Assembly: GCA_026400415.1 (NCBI GenBank)
Contig: JAPLPA010000066.1
Span: 1 to 8,382, forward strand
Direction of reading: 5' to 3'
DNA length: 8,382 nt
Origin: Afipia sp.
GTDB taxonomy: Bacteria; Pseudomonadota; Alphaproteobacteria; Rhizobiales; Xanthobacteraceae
Shown: piece by piece, positions 6,625 to 8,382 of the stretch
How the letters are laid out: every line of letters starts with the position of its first letter
How positions within the stretch are numbered: the first letter of the stretch is position 1
Translations under genes and position numbers: made by a program
The notes under the pieces: generated by a model
The model's input: only the letters and a program-made list of their open reading frames with translations
Told to the model about the DNA's origin: nothing
Database searches by the model: none

Positions 6625-8382
6625 CTACGCGCTCTTCTTGTTCTGGCGGTTGTTGACCAGATCGGTGACGACGGCTGGATCGGCCAATGTCGAAGTGTCG
6701 CCGAGCGAGCCGGATTCGTCTTCCGCGATCTTCCGCAGGATTCTGCGCATGATCTTTCCGGAGCGCGTCTTCGGCAGCCCCGGTGCAAACTGAATCAAAT
6801 CCGGCGATGCAATCGGGCCGATGTCCTTGCGCACCCACGCGACAAGTTCCTTGCGCAGTGCCTCGGTAGGCTCGACGCCCTTCATCAAGGTCACATAAGC
6901 ATAGATGCCTTGTCCCTTGATGTCGTGCGGATAGCCGACGACCGCGGCTTCCGAAACGTGCTCGTTCGCGACCAGCGAACTTTCCACTTCGGCCGTGCCC
7001 ATGCGGTGGCCGGAGACATTGATGACGTCATCGACGCGGCCGGTGATCCAGTAATAGCCGTCGGCATCGCGGCGGCAGCCGTCGCCGGTGAAGTACTTAT
7101 TCTTGTACGTCGAGAAGTATGTCTGCTCGAAGCGGGCGTGGTCGCCATAAACTGTGCGCATCTGTCCGGGCCAGGATTTGGCGATACACAGATTGCCCGA
7201 GCATTCGCCCTCGAGAACCTTGCCGTCTGCATCGACGATTTCAGGAACTACGCCGAAAAAAGGTTTGGTCGCCGAGCCGGGCTTTAGACCGATCGCACCG
7301 GGCAGCGGCGTGATGAGAATACCGCCAGTCTCGGTCTGCCACCACGTATCAACAATCGGACAACGCTCGTCGCCGACGACGCGGTGATACCATTCCCACG
7401 CTTCGGGATTGATCGGCTCGCCGACCGAGCCGAGCAGCCGCAGGCTTTTGCGCGATGTCTTCTTCACCGGTTCGTCGCCAGCCTGCATCAGCGCGCGAAT
7501 CGCGGTCGGCGCGGTGTAGAAGATGTTGACCTTGTGCTTGTCGATAACGTTCCAGAAGCGTGAGTTGTCCGGGTAATTCGGAACGCCCTCAAACATCAAG
7601 GTCGTCGCGCCGTTCGTGAGCGGTCCATAAAGAATATAGCTGTGGCCTGTCACCCAGCCGACGTCCGCCGTGCACCAGTAGATGTCGCCGTCGTGGTAAT
7701 CGAACACATATTGATGTGTCATTGATGCGAAGGTGAGATAGCCGCCAGTTGTGTGCAGCACGCCCTTGGGTTGGCCGGTCGATCCCGACGTGTAGAGAAT
7801 GAACAGAGGGTCTTCGGCGTTCATCGGCTCGCAAGGACATTCGGCGTTCACCATCGCGGCGGCTTCGTGGTGCCAGACGTCACGTACCGGATCCATATCG
7901 ATTTTGCCGCCGGTTCGCTTGACGACGATGACGTGGTCGACGCCGCCGCCGTTCTTAGAGATTGCGGCATCGACATTGGCTTTGAGCGGAACCTTCTTGC
8001 CGCCGCGTAGTCCTTCATCGGCGGTGATGATGACGCTGGATTTACAATCCTTGACGCGCTGCGCGATGCTGTCCGGCGAGAAGCCACCGAAGATCACGGA
8101 ATGAATCGCGCCAATGCGCGCGCAGGCGAGCATTGCGTAAGCCGCTTCCGGAATCATCGGCAGGTAGATGGTGACACGGTCGCCCTTGGCGACGTTTCGA
8201 AGGCGCAGGATGTTCGCCATCTTGCAGACTTCGTCGTGCAATTCCTGGTAGGAAATTTTCCTGGACTCGGAAGGATCGTCGCCTTCCCAGATGATTGCGG
8301 TCTGATCGGCACGTTTGCCGAGATGCCGGTCGATGCAATTATAGGCTGCGTTAAGGACGCCATCCTCGAACCATTTGATCGA
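6625..8382 (-). CDS. acs: Acetyl-CoA synthetase (AMP-forming), N-terminus outside window
   Basis: Acs activates acetate to acetyl-CoA through an acetyl-adenylate, feeding the TCA cycle or glyoxylate shunt in the cytoplasm. The frame is open from the right edge to TAG at 6625-6627, giving 585 visible residues. Family members have about 650, so roughly 60 N-terminal residues and the start are missing. The visible start is SIKWFEDGVLNAAYNCIDRH, a standard Acs region. Diagnostic motifs follow in order: GDRVTIYLPMIPEAAYAMLA, the phosphate-binding loop YTSGSTGQPKGV (7759-7794), VGWVTGHSYILYGPL, the adenylation motif WWQTETGG (7321-7344), YFTGDGCRRDADGYYWITGR with the hinge Asp, and PKTRSGKIMRR near the C-terminus. 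The Lys of that last motif (6754-6756) matches the residue acetylated by Pat-type enzymes to switch Acs off, so post-translational control is likely by homology. The frame is intact, and a GC-rich hairpin lies downstream. Confidence 0.98.
   Translation of the reverse strand, partial: SIKWFEDGVLNAAYNCIDRHLGKRADQTAIIWEGDDPSESRKISYQELHDEVCKMANILRLRNVAKGDRVTIYLPMIPEAAYAMLACARIGAIHSVIFGGFSPDSIAQRVKDCKSSVIITADEGLRGGKKVPLKANVDAAISKNGGGVDHVIVVKRTGGKIDMDPVRDVWHHEAAAMVNAECPCEPMNAEDPLFILYTSGSTGQPKGVLHTTGGYLTFASMTHQYVFDYHDGDIYWCTADVGWVTGHSYILYGPLTNGATTLMFEGVPNYPDNSRFWNVIDKHKVNIFYTAPTAIRALMQAGDEPVKKTSRKSLRLLGSVGEPINPEAWEWYHRVVGDERCPIVDTWWQTETGGILITPLPGAIGLKPGSATKPFFGVVPEIVDADGKVLEGECSGNLCIAKSWPGQMRTVYGDHARFEQTYFSTYKNKYFTGDGCRRDADGYYWITGRVDDVINVSGHRMGTAEVESSLVANEHVSEAAVVGYPHDIKGQGIYAYVTLMKGVEPTEALRKELVAWVRKDIGPIASPDLIQFAPGLPKTRSGKIMRRILRKIAEDESGSLGDTSTLADPAVVTDLVNNRQNKKSA

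Noticed and set aside
1..8382. A novel defence, mobile or biosynthetic system
   Set aside because: Every sizeable reading frame with protein-like sequence belongs to a known core family, apart from uncertainty over the role of the heparinase-like protein. I found no transposase, integrase, toxin-antitoxin pair, CRISPR-type repeat or tRNA-associated attachment site.

Overview
The window looks like ordinary chromosomal DNA from an alphaproteobacterium of the order Hyphomicrobiales, most like the Bradyrhizobium/Afipia/Nitrobacter/Rhodopseudomonas group. I base this on the protein sequences, the G+C-rich coding style, and the rsmB - heparinase-like - purH gene order, which I recall from rhizobial genomes. 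No species can be named from sequence reading alone. I see no mobile element, tRNA, rRNA, CRISPR array or phage gene.

Layout from left to right. The 3' end of a UMF1/Atg22-like major facilitator transporter lies on the plus strand (3-551). Converging on it with a 13-base gap is a minus-strand block read right to left: rsmB (16S rRNA m5C967 methyltransferase, 4125-5468), a heparinase II/III-like protein (2231 to about 4045) and purH (bifunctional IMP synthesis enzyme, 565-2156). The spacing is short (about 80 and 74 bases), so the three are probably co-transcribed. A 182-base divergent region separates rsmB from a small plus-strand SDHAF4-family gene (former DUF1674, 5651-5881). A strong hairpin terminator at 5900-5923 sits between that gene and a converging L,D-transpeptidase gene (5946-6424). 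A 200-base spacer holds a putative acs terminator and the L,D-transpeptidase leader. The minus-strand acetyl-CoA synthetase gene acs fills the rest and runs off the right edge.

The genes serve core metabolism: de novo purine synthesis, rRNA modification, acetate activation, succinate dehydrogenase maturation and peptidoglycan cross-linking. They do not form one pathway or a recognisable new system.

The most notable features are two broken reading frames. purH has lost one base near its 3' end (around base 726), so the intact frame ends 53 codons early in different sequence, while the conserved C-terminus continues in another frame to the expected stop. The L,D-transpeptidase has a well-preserved signal peptide in one frame and a well-preserved catalytic domain in another. 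It also appears to lack about ten residues at the junction. These are either real lesions or sequencing/assembly faults, and only reads or relatives can decide.
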